64,000 nt of DNA from Pacificibacter marinus (GCF_018860665.1 NZ_JAHKPK010000018.1:1-64000), one strand, 5' to 3'. Positions 18,601-26,792 are shown, counted from the first letter of the stretch. Numbers and translations: made by a program. The notes: generated from the sequence alone by a model not told the origin.

Positions 18601-19096
18601 ATCGGGTGACGAGGCGGTTGATTTTGATGATGACGGCCAATGGGCACCGCAGATCAATTTGGGCGTGCCAGTCTTGATCCCCGATACTTATGTGCCAGAT
18701 TTGGATGTGCGTCTCGGATTGTACCGCAGGCTTTCTGGTTTGCGTACCAAGGTTGAACTGGAAGGTTTCGCCGCAGAATTGATCGATAGATTTGGTAAAT
18801 TACCCAAAGAGGTCAACACTTTGCTGGTGATTGTTCGGATCAAAGAAAAATGCCGCGACGCTGGCATAGCCCGTCTTGACGGGGGGCCAAAGGGCGTGAC
18901 CATTCAGTTCCACAACGACAAATACGCAAGTCCTGTTGGTCTGGTGAGCTTTATTCAGGCGCAAAAAGGTCTGGCTAAGGTCAAGGACAACAAGATTATT
19001 GTGCGTCGTGACTGGAAACGTGACAGCGATAAGATCAAGGGCGCTTATTCAATTGCACAAGATTTGGCAAAATATGCCAAAGAGGCGTCCAAATAG
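15632..19096 (+). CDS. mfd: Transcription-repair coupling factor
   Basis: A full-length 1154-residue Mfd. It has an N-terminal UvrB-like region, an RNA polymerase-interacting CarD/RID domain (GDLIVHVEHGVGIYKGLE) and a superfamily 2 translocase with Walker A GDVGFGKTEVAMRAAF, DEEQRFG box and QIRGRVGR motif VI, followed by the C-terminal TRCF domain. Mfd removes stalled RNA polymerase from DNA lesions and recruits UvrA for strand-specific nucleotide excision repair. No obvious gap or frameshift. No clear hairpin terminator follows in the 118 bp before the convergent frnE-like gene. Confidence 0.97.
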   Translation: MSNSTHIQVGGAPEGFDAYLLAREVAKSDGPVIHIARDDKRLAAMRMALRFFAPDMPVLDFPAWDCLPFDRMSPNSDISAHRMATLAALAHGAAPKRFILLTTLAAATQRVPARATLAEAAFTARVGERINEANLRAFLVRMGFTQAPTVVEPGDYAIRGGIIDVFAPGQDLPVRLDFFGDELDGLRRFDPSNQRTTTSLKEITFTPVSEVILDEASITRFRQNYRIEFGAAGSDDPVYEAVSAGKKHAGLEHWLPYFHAQLETLLDYVPNATISLDDQSTAARLSRWEGIQDQYENRAEALKAKGRMDSVYKPCPPELLYLNDAAWEAEIQGRRVLSFHALPQPTGLGVIDAGGFIGRSFSPERQLDNVNLFDSLAQHINVKRKEGQVIIASWSEGARDRISTLLQDQDLNGAVEIGDWRDVPEGVGGVYLAIWPLDEGFEAKVDAGRITVISEQDVLGDRLIRRPNRKKRAENFLTEHSSMSVGDLIVHVEHGVGIYKGLEVVSALGAAHECLLLEYAGGDRLYLPVENIELLSRYGHDEGMLDRLGGGAWQAKKSRMKERIREVAEKLIRIAAERHLRKAPIMLPPDEMWEAFCARFPYTETEDQLRAIEDVLDDFEAGRPMDRLICGDVGFGKTEVAMRAAFIAAMCGVQVAMIAPTTLLARQHYRSFAERFRGFPINVRPMSRFVSAKDMAQTRAGIASGEVDIVVGTHAILAKNVKFHNIGLTIVDEEQRFGVTHKERLKSLKTNIHVLTLSATPIPRTLQMSLTGVRDLSIIGTPPVDRLSIRTYVSEFDTVTLREALLREHYRGGQSFFVVPRIKDIPEIEEFLRREVPEVSFVIGHGQLAAGELDDRMNAFYDGKYDVLLATTIVESGIDIPTANTMIIHRADMFGLAQLYQIRGRVGRAKTRAYAYLTTKPRAPLTATAEKRLRVLGSLDTLGAGFTLASQDLDIRGAGNLVGEEQSGQVKEVGFELYQNLLEEAIAKIKSGDEAVDFDDDGQWAPQINLGVPVLIPDTYVPDLDVRLGLYRRLSGLRTKVELEGFAAELIDRFGKLPKEVNTLLVIVRIKEKCRDAGIARLDGGPKGVTIQFHNDKYASPVGLVSFIQAQKGLAKVKDNKIIVRRDWKRDSDKIKGAYSIAQDLAKYAKEASK

Positions 19097-19214
19097 TCAG
19101 TCCAAAGTTTGTGGATAAAATTTTGACGGGTGTTGATGTTTTATCAAGCGGTCAACCCGCCAAGACCCAACATCGGTGACCCATGTTTTGTGCCTTGGCG
19201 AGAAAAAGTCACAT

Positions 19215-19865
19215 TCACTGAACTGTGGAGTCGCCGACTTGCTCCATCAATTCGTCAATAACATTCAGCCAGAGTTCGCTGTTTTGTGCGCCAGACACGG
19301 CATGCTGTTGCGCCACGACAAACAATGGCACGCCGGTGATGCCACGTTCACGCCCGTGGATATCGCGTGATTTGATCATGTCGACGTCTTCTTGCGTGTT
19401 CAGCAATCGGGTCACGACAGAGGCATCCATGCCAATGGAATCCGCAATATCCGCGAGCGTTTCCGTATCGCCAATGTCGCGGCCATCGACAAAATATGCC
19501 TCGAACAGGGCGTCGACCATCAGCGTTTGCTTCGCCTCAAGGCCGGCCCAGTGAATCAAGCGGTGCGCGTTCAATGTGTTCGGCGTCTTCTGGATTTTGC
19601 CTAAATCTGCGGCGGGCAATTCGGCTGCCAATGTTTCGACGATGGGGCGATAGGCGGATGTCGCGCCAGCTGTGCCACCAAACTTGCCTTCAAGATATGC
19701 ACGGCGATCCATGCCATCTTGGGGCATGTCGGGGTTCAATTGAAACGGGTGCCATTCCACAACAAAGGGATGGTCTGGACGTTGTTCTAAGGCGGCCTCA
19801 AGGCGGGCTTTGCCGATGTAGCACCACGGACAAATGGGGTCTGAAAAGATGTCGAGTTTGATCAT
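19215..19865 (-). CDS. DsbA-family oxidoreductase, FrnE-like
   Basis: A 216-residue thioredoxin-fold protein with active site DPICPWCYIGKARLE (CPWC) and an all-helical insertion, as in the FrnE/HCCA-isomerase branch. No signal peptide, so it acts in the cytoplasm. A cis-proline-like region occurs at TGVPLFVV. Family members are dithiol oxidoreductases or glutathione-dependent isomerases; substrate not predictable. Start chosen at ATG 19865 (MIKLDIFSD); an upstream in-frame start at 19913 adds 16 residues lacking homology. Confidence 0.84.
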   Translation of the reverse strand: MIKLDIFSDPICPWCYIGKARLEAALEQRPDHPFVVEWHPFQLNPDMPQDGMDRRAYLEGKFGGTAGATSAYRPIVETLAAELPAADLGKIQKTPNTLNAHRLIHWAGLEAKQTLMVDALFEAYFVDGRDIGDTETLADIADSIGMDASVVTRLLNTQEDVDMIKSRDIHGRERGITGVPLFVVAQQHAVSGAQNSELWLNVIDELMEQVGDSTVQ

Positions 19866-20029
19866 GTGCGGGTGTCCTGTGCGGCTAATTTTGCTTCGAT
19901 TGTCGTTGCTCATAGCTAACGCATTTCAACAAAAATGAAAGCCGAATCCATAAAAGGAAAATATTCCTCCACCTCACGATTTGGCTCGGATCAGATGTTC
20001 TCATTGACCTATATCTAGATATTCAAGGA

Positions 20030-20047
20030 GTTTGCAACTTTGCAAAC
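20030..20047. promoter_or_regulatory. TTTGCAA-type 18-bp dyad, possible ScfR-family operator
   Basis: GTTTGCA-ACTT-TGCAAAC is a perfect inverted repeat with 7-bp arms in the intergenic region between the frnE-like gene and the small membrane-protein gene. From memory, TTTGCAAA-type repeats are recognised by short-chain fatty acyl-CoA regulators (RamB, PccR, MccR). No such regulator is encoded nearby, so this is a motif-level suggestion only. Confidence 0.35.
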
Positions 20048-20202
20048 TTGCCCATATTCCCCTTATGTACTGTTATTGTTCTAATTTTGATGGTGCAAAA
20101 AACTCCAAATACCGCTGAAAATGTTACAGTGCGCCACGCGTGACGCACCGCCCGTATTGTGGTTAACTCATTGCAATCAAAGAGTTCATCAAGGTTACGA
20201 TC

Positions 20203-20439
20203 ATGGCATTTTATTCTGACCGCTCATTTTCTTCCTTCCAAGGTCGCGCTCACGGGCGTTCTAGTTCGCCCATTCTATCGCCACGCTTTCGTTTGCCGGT
20301 TGTGACGCTGGTCTTGGGTGCTATTGCGTCTCTGGTGATCGCAGCAGGGGCGTTGGATTGGATGCCGACCGGATCGTCTTTGTCTAACGAGCTGAGCAGT
20401 ATTGAATATCTTACAGGCACGACCGCCCCCAAAGAGTAG
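20203..20439 (+). CDS. Hypothetical small single-pass membrane protein
   Basis: A 78-residue protein with a basic, serine-rich N-terminus (about 1-30), one hydrophobic helix (VVTLVLGAIASLVIAAGA, about 33-50) and a short polar C-terminus. I do not recognise the family. It is supported by ATG context, the membrane segment and an intrinsic terminator about 85 bp downstream on the same strand. It stands alone between divergent and convergent neighbours. Confidence 0.55.
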   Translation: MAFYSDRSFSSFQGRAHGRSSSPILSPRFRLPVVTLVLGAIASLVIAAGALDWMPTGSSLSNELSSIEYLTGTTAPKE

Positions 20440-20522
20440 TCGTCGCGCTTCACAGAATAGGGCCAAGCAAGATACCCCCATCGAGCAGTGTTTCCCCAAG
20501 ACGACTGGCGTTTGGTCCCAAG

Positions 20523-20565
20523 AACCCCCGAAGATGCGAGAAACAGCATCCGGGGGTTTTCTTTT
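20523..20565 (+). terminator. Intrinsic terminator
   Basis: CCCCCG-aa-GATGC pairs with GCATCCGGGGG (two bulged A's), followed by TTTTCTTTTG. Terminates the small membrane-protein gene at 20203-20439. Confidence 0.8.
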
Positions 20566-20823
20566 GTTTTGATTTTGAAAAGCGGCTTAAATCTGGGCGT
20601 CAAAGCGCGTGAAAATGGCTTGGCGCTTGAGCCGTTCGTTTGCGATGAAACGCATCACCAAAGTCGCGATATTTTCGCACTTACGGCGTGATTATTTGAC
20701 GACCGCGACAGTGGTTTTGACTGCGGTTTTTGTTACCTTTGCTGTCGTCTTGACGCCAAGACGCGCTGCGCCGCAACCAGAGATCGCGACGCATAGGGTG
20801 AAACACCAGAAAATTTTGATCAC

Positions 20824-20937
20824 TCAGAGCCAGCCTTGGACGGTGCGCGATGCACCGGTAATGTCTTCGCCAACCCCTGCGACGGTGCCACAGGACGCCA
20901 AGGTGGTCAGTAGTATCAAAGCAAGTATCGTTTTCAT
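20824..20937 (-). CDS. Entericidin-family small lipoprotein
   Basis: A 37-residue protein, MKTILALILLTTLASCGTVA followed by GVGEDITGASRTVQGWL. A hydrophobic signal segment ends in the lipobox LASC, and the mature part GTVxGxGxDI is the signature of entericidin A/B-type peptides, small lipoproteins of bacterial envelopes linked to stationary-phase lysis in E. coli. Its ATG overlaps the TGA of the yejA-like gene (TGATG on the minus strand), so its translation is probably coupled to that of the peptide-binding protein. Entericidin genes are usually free-standing, so this arrangement is notable. Easily missed because of its size. Confidence 0.82.
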   Translation of the reverse strand: MKTILALILLTTLASCGTVAGVGEDITGASRTVQGWL

Positions 20938-22751
20938 CAGTCTTTCCAGTACCAAACATCAGGTTGCCAACCGGGCCAATCGCCATAGATCGGCAAGGTT
21001 TCGGGGAATTTTAACTCTTTTGCATGGGCAAGACGAGAGGTTTTCCATTGATAAAATGGGATAACATAGCGCCCAGAGGTCAAGACGCGATCCAAGGCGC
21101 GTGCTGAGGCGACAAAGACCTCATTGTCGGTTGATGACAGCATCGTATCAACCAATGAATCAATCGCCTCTGATTGGATGCCGATGATATTGCGTGAGCC
21201 TACGATGTCTGCCGATTCCGACCCCCAATAGGATTTTTGCTCATTACCAGGCGATAGACTCATACCACGCCGTATATTGGTCATGCCGAAATCAAAGGAG
21301 GATACCCGCTCAAGGTATTGAGGGCTATCGACCACTGAGACAGTCGGTGTGATGCCAATTTGCTTGAGGGCTGTAACGTAAGTATCTGTGATGGATTGGT
21401 TTTCGTCATCACCCACTTTAAGTAAAATCTCAAACGTAAAAGGCTCACCTGCGGCGTTCTTCATCACACCGTCTTGCACCGTCCATCCAGCTTCTTCAAA
21501 CAAACCCATCGTGCGGCGCAGTGTTTTGCGATCATTTTGCGTGCCATTGGTTTGTGAAAAGCTGTAACCCTCCATAGCGCCCGGCAATAAGTCGTCCGTA
21601 AAAGGCGCGAGAAGGTCAGCCACTTTGCCCGTTGCCGGACCGTCTTGCATGCCCAGAACCGAATTCGAGAAATACGATGTAATGCGGTCTTGTTTGGATC
21701 CGGTCTGGACTTCATTGATATATTCGAAATTGAACGCCTCGATCAAAGCCTGTCGCACACGCCAATCTTGGAACTGGGGCAGGCGGATGTTCATCGCAAG
21801 CCCTGTCATGCCAGAGGGACGTTGATGCGGGATGATGGATTTGATCACATCGCCGCGCTCAACAGCAGGGAAATTGTATTGATCCTCCCATGTTTGCACG
21901 TTGAATTCGCGGTGCGCATTCAATTCACCGGCTTTAAAAGCTTCGATAACAAGGCTGGAATCTGTGAAAAATTCCCAACGAATGGTGTCAAGATTGGCCT
22001 GACCACGCATGAAAGGCAGGTCTTTGCCCCAATAGTCAGGGTTGCGGGTTAATTCGACAAAATTGCCAGCTTTGAAATCGGAAATCACATAGGGTGCTGA
22101 CCCAATCGGGATAGTGTCAAAGCCGGATTTGGTGAAATCCTTGCCCTGCCATTGCGCTTTTTTCAAAATAGGGCGCATACCCACAAGTAAGGCCAATTCG
22201 CGGTTGTCGGTGTTGAAGGTGAACTTGACCGAATGTGGACCGGTTTGTTCCATCGTTTCAATCTGGCCCCACAAGGAGGCATAACGACCATGGCCTTCGG
22301 TCCCCAATTTTTCATATGACCACATGACATCTTCGACAGTCACAGGGCTGCCATCCGAAAACTTAGCTTCGGGGCGCAGGGTAAATTCGGCCCACTCGCG
22401 ATGAGGTCCGACATCAATCGATTCGGCTAAAACACCGTAGAGCGCGAAAGGTTCGCCATAAGATCGCCCCATCAAGCTTTCTGCCATCATAAATCTAAGC
22501 TGCCACGGCGTCGTCCCTTTTTGGATGAAAGGGTTCAAGCTGTCGAAGGTGCCGCCTTCGCCGGTGACGATTTTTCCACCCTTGGGCGCCTCAGGGTCGG
22601 CGTAGGGTAGGGACACGAAATCTTGTGGTAGGGCGGGCTCGCCATACATAGCGATGCCATGTTTTGGCTCGGCCAAAACCATCGACCCCGCGAAACACAT
22701 CGCCAAAGCGGTCGTCGAAGTTAGAATTTTACCGAAAAATTGCGTCGCCAT
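20937..22751 (-). CDS. Peptide ABC transporter substrate-binding protein (YejA/family 5)
   Basis: A 604-residue periplasmic protein with a signal peptide (cleavage likely after SMVLA). The SBP_bac_5 architecture of oligopeptide and microcin-C binding proteins is clear: AMYGEPALPQDFVSLPYADP near the N-terminus, GGTFDSLNPFIQKG, FTLRPEAKFSDGSPVTVEDV and YINEVQTG. The YejA branch imports peptides, including microcin C-like compounds and murein-derived oligopeptides. No permease or ATPase genes (yejBEF) adjoin, so it must work with a transporter encoded elsewhere. Its stop codon overlaps the start of the entericidin gene. Confidence 0.88.
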   Translation of the reverse strand: MATQFFGKILTSTTALAMCFAGSMVLAEPKHGIAMYGEPALPQDFVSLPYADPEAPKGGKIVTGEGGTFDSLNPFIQKGTTPWQLRFMMAESLMGRSYGEPFALYGVLAESIDVGPHREWAEFTLRPEAKFSDGSPVTVEDVMWSYEKLGTEGHGRYASLWGQIETMEQTGPHSVKFTFNTDNRELALLVGMRPILKKAQWQGKDFTKSGFDTIPIGSAPYVISDFKAGNFVELTRNPDYWGKDLPFMRGQANLDTIRWEFFTDSSLVIEAFKAGELNAHREFNVQTWEDQYNFPAVERGDVIKSIIPHQRPSGMTGLAMNIRLPQFQDWRVRQALIEAFNFEYINEVQTGSKQDRITSYFSNSVLGMQDGPATGKVADLLAPFTDDLLPGAMEGYSFSQTNGTQNDRKTLRRTMGLFEEAGWTVQDGVMKNAAGEPFTFEILLKVGDDENQSITDTYVTALKQIGITPTVSVVDSPQYLERVSSFDFGMTNIRRGMSLSPGNEQKSYWGSESADIVGSRNIIGIQSEAIDSLVDTMLSSTDNEVFVASARALDRVLTSGRYVIPFYQWKTSRLAHAKELKFPETLPIYGDWPGWQPDVWYWKD

Positions 22752-22805
22752 TATTGAAACAATGCCTCCATCCCTGTGGTTTTATTATATCTTAGCTTAG
22801 GCCTC

Positions 22806-22833
22806 TTGGACGGGGGTATCAAACTTTTAGCTT
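22806..22833 (+). promoter_or_regulatory. Candidate sigma-70 promoter of an orphan transcript
   Basis: TTGGAC (22806-22811), 16-bp spacer, TAGCTT (22828-22833), about 110 bp upstream of a strong terminator with no gene in between. The same hexamers precede the small-RNA candidate at 28.9 kb. Confidence 0.35.
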
Positions 22834-22839
22834 GGATGG

Positions 22840-22943
22840 CAGCAAAGTTACGCGTATAAAGAGATCACTGCTCGATAGGTTTCTTGCCTGTATGAAACCT
22901 GCCTCAATAACTTTGCGCCCGCCTTGTGCGGGCGTTTTTTTTT
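22840..22943 (+). ncRNA. Candidate small RNA ending at an orphan terminator
   Basis: A plus-strand intrinsic terminator (CGCCCGC / GCGGGCG with a T9 tract, 22916-22943) stands in the gap between yejA (minus) and bdhA (plus), with no plus-strand gene before it to terminate. A second perfect hairpin, AGGTTTC / GAAACCT with a 10-base loop, lies just upstream at 22877-22900. A plausible promoter begins at 22806. Together these describe a transcript of about 100 nt with no credible ORF. Alternatives are a remnant terminator or a bdhA leader attenuator. The start is inferred. Confidence 0.45.
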
Positions 22944-23152
22944 GCCCGTTTTTGACGAATCCCCAAGCTGGCTTGAGGCATTTGCATCTGCAGCACAGCT
23001 TTCTTTGCCCATGTTGGCCACTCACAGACGCCATCCATTTGATCACAAAACCGATTCTTCTGCTTCGCTTTCGATTCCCCTTTGATTTGCGGGTGCAGCA
23101 TCTATTCTGGTCCTGACGCATGAAAATGATGCACGACAGGAGGAGTAAAAGG

Positions 23153-23926
23153 ATGACTTTAAGCGGTAAAACAGCGGTGATCACGGGATCAAATTCTGGG
23201 ATCGGCCTTGGGGTGGCGATTGAACTGGCAAAGGCTGGCGCAGATATCGTGCTCAATTCATTCACAGATCGCCCAGAAGATCACGCAATCGCAACCGATA
23301 TCGCAGCCCAATACGGTGTCAAAGCACGCTACATTGCGGCGGATATGTCAAAAGGGGCCGAGTGCCGTTCTTTGATCGAACAGGCAGGCGTTTGCGATAT
23401 TTTGGTAAACAACGCGGGCATTCAACATGTCGCCGCGATTGACGAATTTCCAAGCGACAAATGGGATGCTGTCATCGCCATCAATATGAGCTCCGCTTTT
23501 CACACCACGGCGGCCGCTTTGCCCATTATGCGCGCTGCTGGATGGGGACGGGTGATCAACATCGCCTCGGCGCATGGTTTGACGGCGTCACCGTATAAAT
23601 CGGCTTATGTCGCGGCCAAGCATGGCGTTGTGGGGCTGACCAAAGTGACAGCGCTTGAGACAGCCGAGGAAAACATCACCGCCAATGCGATTTGCCCTGG
23701 CTATGTATTGACGCCACTGGTCGAAGCGCAAATTCCGAATACGATGGAAAAATACGGTATGGACCGCGAAACGGTCATTCGTGAAGTTCTGCTGGAACGT
23801 CAGCCGTCAAAAGCCTTCGCAACGGTGGAACAGCTTGGTGGGACATGTGTGTTCTTGGCTTCTGACGCAGCCGCACAGATGACGGGAACGACACTGTCCA
23901 TAGATGGCGGCTGGACTGCATTATAG
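23153..23926 (+). CDS. bdhA: 3-hydroxybutyrate dehydrogenase (SDR family)
   Basis: A 257-residue short-chain dehydrogenase. NAD-binding GSNSGIGLG, the structural NNAG motif, the catalytic serine in IASAHG and the YVAAK catalytic pair are visible, together with the bdhA-type segments LTASPYKSAYVAAKHG and ICPGYVLTPLV. It oxidises D-3-hydroxybutyrate to acetoacetate with NAD+, a step in polyhydroxybutyrate turnover. ATG 23153 has a near-perfect AGGAGG upstream and is preferred to in-frame ATGs at 23120-23130. Monocistronic. Confidence 0.9.
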   Translation: MTLSGKTAVITGSNSGIGLGVAIELAKAGADIVLNSFTDRPEDHAIATDIAAQYGVKARYIAADMSKGAECRSLIEQAGVCDILVNNAGIQHVAAIDEFPSDKWDAVIAINMSSAFHTTAAALPIMRAAGWGRVINIASAHGLTASPYKSAYVAAKHGVVGLTKVTALETAEENITANAICPGYVLTPLVEAQIPNTMEKYGMDRETVIREVLLERQPSKAFATVEQLGGTCVFLASDAAAQMTGTTLSIDGGWTAL

Positions 23927-23961
23927 TCGTCGGGTTTATCTGACGGGTGTTGTGCCGCGCC

Positions 23962-24690
23962 TTAATTTTTGGGCGGCGCAATACCATCTTTGCCGTTTGG
24001 ATAGACAAGCCCTGCTGAAATTACCAATTTTGCGGCATCCTCAACTGTCATATCAAGAATTTTGACCTCTGACTTTGGGAAAAACAATAAGAATCCCGAA
24101 GTCGGATTAGGTGTTGTTGGCACGAAGATTGAGATCAGCGGATCATCGTCATCCGCGATGGCTGCAACTTCGCCCTTGGCCGTCGTCGATACAAAGCCAA
24201 TTGCCCATGTACCTTTGCGTGGATATTCAACCATACACGCTTGATCAAAGGATGATTCGGATTGCGCGAATACCGTTTCTGCGATTTGTTTCAATCCGTT
24301 ATAGATCGAGCTTACCACAGGCGTGCGATCAACAACTGACTCGGCCCATTTGATGAAAGAGCGGCCCAAAAGTCCTTTGGCCAGCCAACCAACGACCACA
24401 GTGAAAATTAAAAAAATAACAACACCAATGCCGCGTACGTTGACGGGCAATTGGTTGGCCGGGTCATGGTAGCCTAAAAGTCGATTTATAACCTCACCGG
24501 GATGATAGGCGCGGGGCACAAAATTGAGCACCCAGCCATCGAACCAACCCGTTACAGTCCAAATCAAATAGGCGGTTAGGCCAATGGGAGCGACGACAAC
24601 CAATCCGGTAAAAAATGATGCTCGCAAAGCAGCAAACATTGTACGGCGCGGAGCAGGCGTTGGAGTCGGGTCGTCGAACGGGTTGGTCAT
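23962..24690 (-). CDS. DUF502-family membrane protein
   Basis: A 242-residue inner-membrane protein with two hydrophobic segments (about 24-48, FFTGLVVVAPIGLTAYLIWT, and about 86-106, IGVVIFLIFTVVVGWLAKGL). The diagnostic DUF502 stretch VVSSIYNGLKQIAET and a beta-rich C-terminal region ending in FVPTTPNPTSGFLLFFP follow. Function unknown; the family is widespread in proteobacteria and plants. Convergent with bdhA with only 35 bp between stops. Confidence 0.86.
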   Translation of the reverse strand: MTNPFDDPTPTPAPRRTMFAALRASFFTGLVVVAPIGLTAYLIWTVTGWFDGWVLNFVPRAYHPGEVINRLLGYHDPANQLPVNVRGIGVVIFLIFTVVVGWLAKGLLGRSFIKWAESVVDRTPVVSSIYNGLKQIAETVFAQSESSFDQACMVEYPRKGTWAIGFVSTTAKGEVAAIADDDDPLISIFVPTTPNPTSGFLLFFPKSEVKILDMTVEDAAKLVISAGLVYPNGKDGIAPPKN

Positions 24691-24808
24691 AATCTCAAAG
24701 CATACCTAAAGGGGCGTGATCGCCAGTTAATTGGAACCTAGGCACACAACATGACAGACACAATGACAGCTGCGGCCTAAATATCCATTTAGGGACGAAA
24801 AATTGAGC

Positions 24809-25720
24809 TTATGCACATAAAGCGCGCGCAATCTGTGATGCCAAGCGCGCATTGTTGCGTACAAGGGCGATATTCGCAGTCAGCGAACGTCCCTCGGTCA
24901 GCTCAAACATGCGTTGTAACAAAAACGGTGTGACCTGTTTGGCGGCGATGCCTTGGGTTTCTGCTTCTGATAGGGCTTGCTCAATATACGGTGTAATCTC
25001 ATCAACCGAAATCTCGTCAGCAGCGGGAATCGGGTTGGCAATAAGTTGCCCGCCCGGGAGGCCCAAAAGGCCACGCATCACGGCAGATTTTGCGATGTCA
25101 GCAGCCGTATCCAAACGCAAGGGCGCTGTGAAATCAGAGGCGCGCGACCAAAAAGCGGGCAGGGTGTCTTGACCGTAAGCGATGACAGGAACACCTTGGG
25201 TTTCAAGCACTTCCATGGTCTTAGGAATGTCCAAAATCGCCTTGGGACCTGCGGCCACAACCGTTACAGGCGTTTGCGCCAATTCCAAAAGATCGGCGGA
25301 TATGTCAAATGTCGTCTCAGCACCGCGATGTACGCCACCAATGCCGCCGGTGGCAAAGACTTTGATGCCAGCCAGATGCGCTGCAATCATCGTCGCTGCC
25401 ACTGTGGTCGCACCGGTGCCGCCGGTGGCAATGCAGACGGCCATGTCTGCGCGCGACAGTTTGGCGACGTTTTTGGCTTGGCCAAGGCTTTCCAATTCTG
25501 CGTCCGTCAGGCCCACATGAATAACGCCATCCAGCACTGCAATGGTCGCAGGTGTGGCACCTTGTTCGCGCACATCAGATTCCACGATACGCGCGGTTTC
25601 AACGTTTTGCGGATAGGGCATACCGTGGGTAATGATGGTGCTTTCCAGCGCCACAATGGCTGTGCCTGCATCTTTTGCGGCTTGGACGTCTGGCGATAGA
25701 ACGAGAGGAAGAGAGGTCAT
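24809..25720 (-). CDS. psuG: Pseudouridine-5'-phosphate glycosidase
   Basis: A 303-residue PsuG. The N-terminal ALESTIITHGMPYP, the TGGTGATTVAATM stretch and VFATGGIGGVHRGAE are highly characteristic. PsuG splits pseudouridine 5'-phosphate to uracil and ribose 5-phosphate, the second step of pseudouridine salvage after PsuK. Its ATG overlaps the stop of psuK (4 bp, ATGA), so the two are translationally coupled. Confidence 0.93.
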   Translation of the reverse strand: MTSLPLVLSPDVQAAKDAGTAIVALESTIITHGMPYPQNVETARIVESDVREQGATPATIAVLDGVIHVGLTDAELESLGQAKNVAKLSRADMAVCIATGGTGATTVAATMIAAHLAGIKVFATGGIGGVHRGAETTFDISADLLELAQTPVTVVAAGPKAILDIPKTMEVLETQGVPVIAYGQDTLPAFWSRASDFTAPLRLDTAADIAKSAVMRGLLGLPGGQLIANPIPAADEISVDEITPYIEQALSEAETQGIAAKQVTPFLLQRMFELTEGRSLTANIALVRNNARLASQIARALCA

Positions 25721-26610
25721 ATGTCGGTGTCTCCTGAGACATAGAGTGCAGCCGCATCAATGGCTTGATTGAGGGCGTTGATGTGGCTTGCGCCCGCCAG
25801 TTCAGCCGCAATATGCGCGGCCATAAAGGTATCGCCCGCGCCAGTGACGCGAGCCACCATAACGGGGGGCGGTGTTTGGGTGATAATTGTATCGCCTGTG
25901 GCCATGGTCGCATCTTTGCTGCCATTGGTGACCAACACACGGTGCGCACCTTTGGCGATCAAAGCGCAGGCGCCGTCACGTGAGCTGTCGAAACTTTGAT
26001 GGCACAACAGGCCGGCCTCTTCCAAGTTGACGTAAAGCGTCGCTTTGGGGTGTTTGAGCAATGGCAATAGGCGCTCGGCTTTGCCGGGGCTGGCTGGCGC
26101 CACGCGCAGATCGGCTTGGCTAAACAAGGGCGAGCTGGCGATATCGCGCAGCAAAGCGGTTGTGAGATTGCCGTCCAGCGCTACAGGCCCGCTATAAGGC
26201 GTGCTCTGGGAACCTAATCGCCCATCTGATAAGGGGCGCAGGATCTTATCACCTGCAGCTTCCAAAGAATGCGCATCCGCAATCGCGGCAATCAGCCCAT
26301 TCGCGCCCTCAACGGCCATATAGATGTCTGTCGGCAAGTCGTCCGAACGATATATATAGTCTGTACCGATGTTACGCACCTGTGCGGCTTTGATCAGCTC
26401 GTCGCCCTGTGCGTCGCGGCCAACCGCCGTCAACAAATCAGGCGTCAACCCAAAGCGCGATAGAGCCATAGCGATATTCATCGCAACGCCGCCTGGCACG
26501 CGAATAATCCGCCCCGGCACGTCAGATCCGACGCGCATAGAGCGGTCAGAACGACCTATAACGTCCCAAAGGACCGACCCGATGCAAAGGATATGTGTTG
26601 TCTGTGTCAT
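25717..26610 (-). CDS. psuK: Pseudouridine kinase (PfkB family)
   Basis: A 297-residue PfkB-type sugar kinase. The N-terminal CIGSVLWDVIGRSD, the glycine-rich RVPGGVAMNIA and the C-terminal PfkB signature ARVTGAGDTFMAAH with catalytic Asp are visible. Coupling to psuG identifies the substrate as pseudouridine. ATG 26610 (MTQTTHIL) is preferred; the longer frame from 26682 adds 24 residues without family similarity. Together the genes recycle pseudouridine from RNA turnover. Confidence 0.88.
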   Translation of the reverse strand: MTQTTHILCIGSVLWDVIGRSDRSMRVGSDVPGRIIRVPGGVAMNIAMALSRFGLTPDLLTAVGRDAQGDELIKAAQVRNIGTDYIYRSDDLPTDIYMAVEGANGLIAAIADAHSLEAAGDKILRPLSDGRLGSQSTPYSGPVALDGNLTTALLRDIASSPLFSQADLRVAPASPGKAERLLPLLKHPKATLYVNLEEAGLLCHQSFDSSRDGACALIAKGAHRVLVTNGSKDATMATGDTIITQTPPPVMVARVTGAGDTFMAAHIAAELAGASHINALNQAIDAAALYVSGDTDI

Positions 26611-26747
26611 ACGGCGTATTGCAGCAATTTTTGACCAAATGGCAAGGGTTTCGCCACGGCGCGCGATGGAAAATCCGATCACAGGTCTTTTATTTGCCGT
26701 TGAGCGCTAAAAAACATCTAAAATCACGCGAATTACGGCTTATTCTC

Positions 26748-26776
26748 TTGCGCAAACGGGAAAGCCACCCTATTAG
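26748..26776 (+). promoter_or_regulatory. Candidate sigma-70 promoter of rpsB-tsf
   Basis: TTGCGC (26748-26753), 17-bp spacer, TATTAG (26771-26776). Placed about 115 bp before the rpsB start, it predicts a leader of roughly 110 nt. Confidence 0.5.
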
Positions 26777-26792
26777 CTGCGTCACTTCACAG

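Noticed and set aside
17870-18640. Minus-strand open frame of 256 codons
   Set aside because: Lies wholly inside the mfd helicase region on the other strand.
22832-23116. Plus-strand open frame of 94 codons over the orphan terminator
   Set aside because: It reads straight through a strong terminator hairpin and T9 tract; not credible as a protein.
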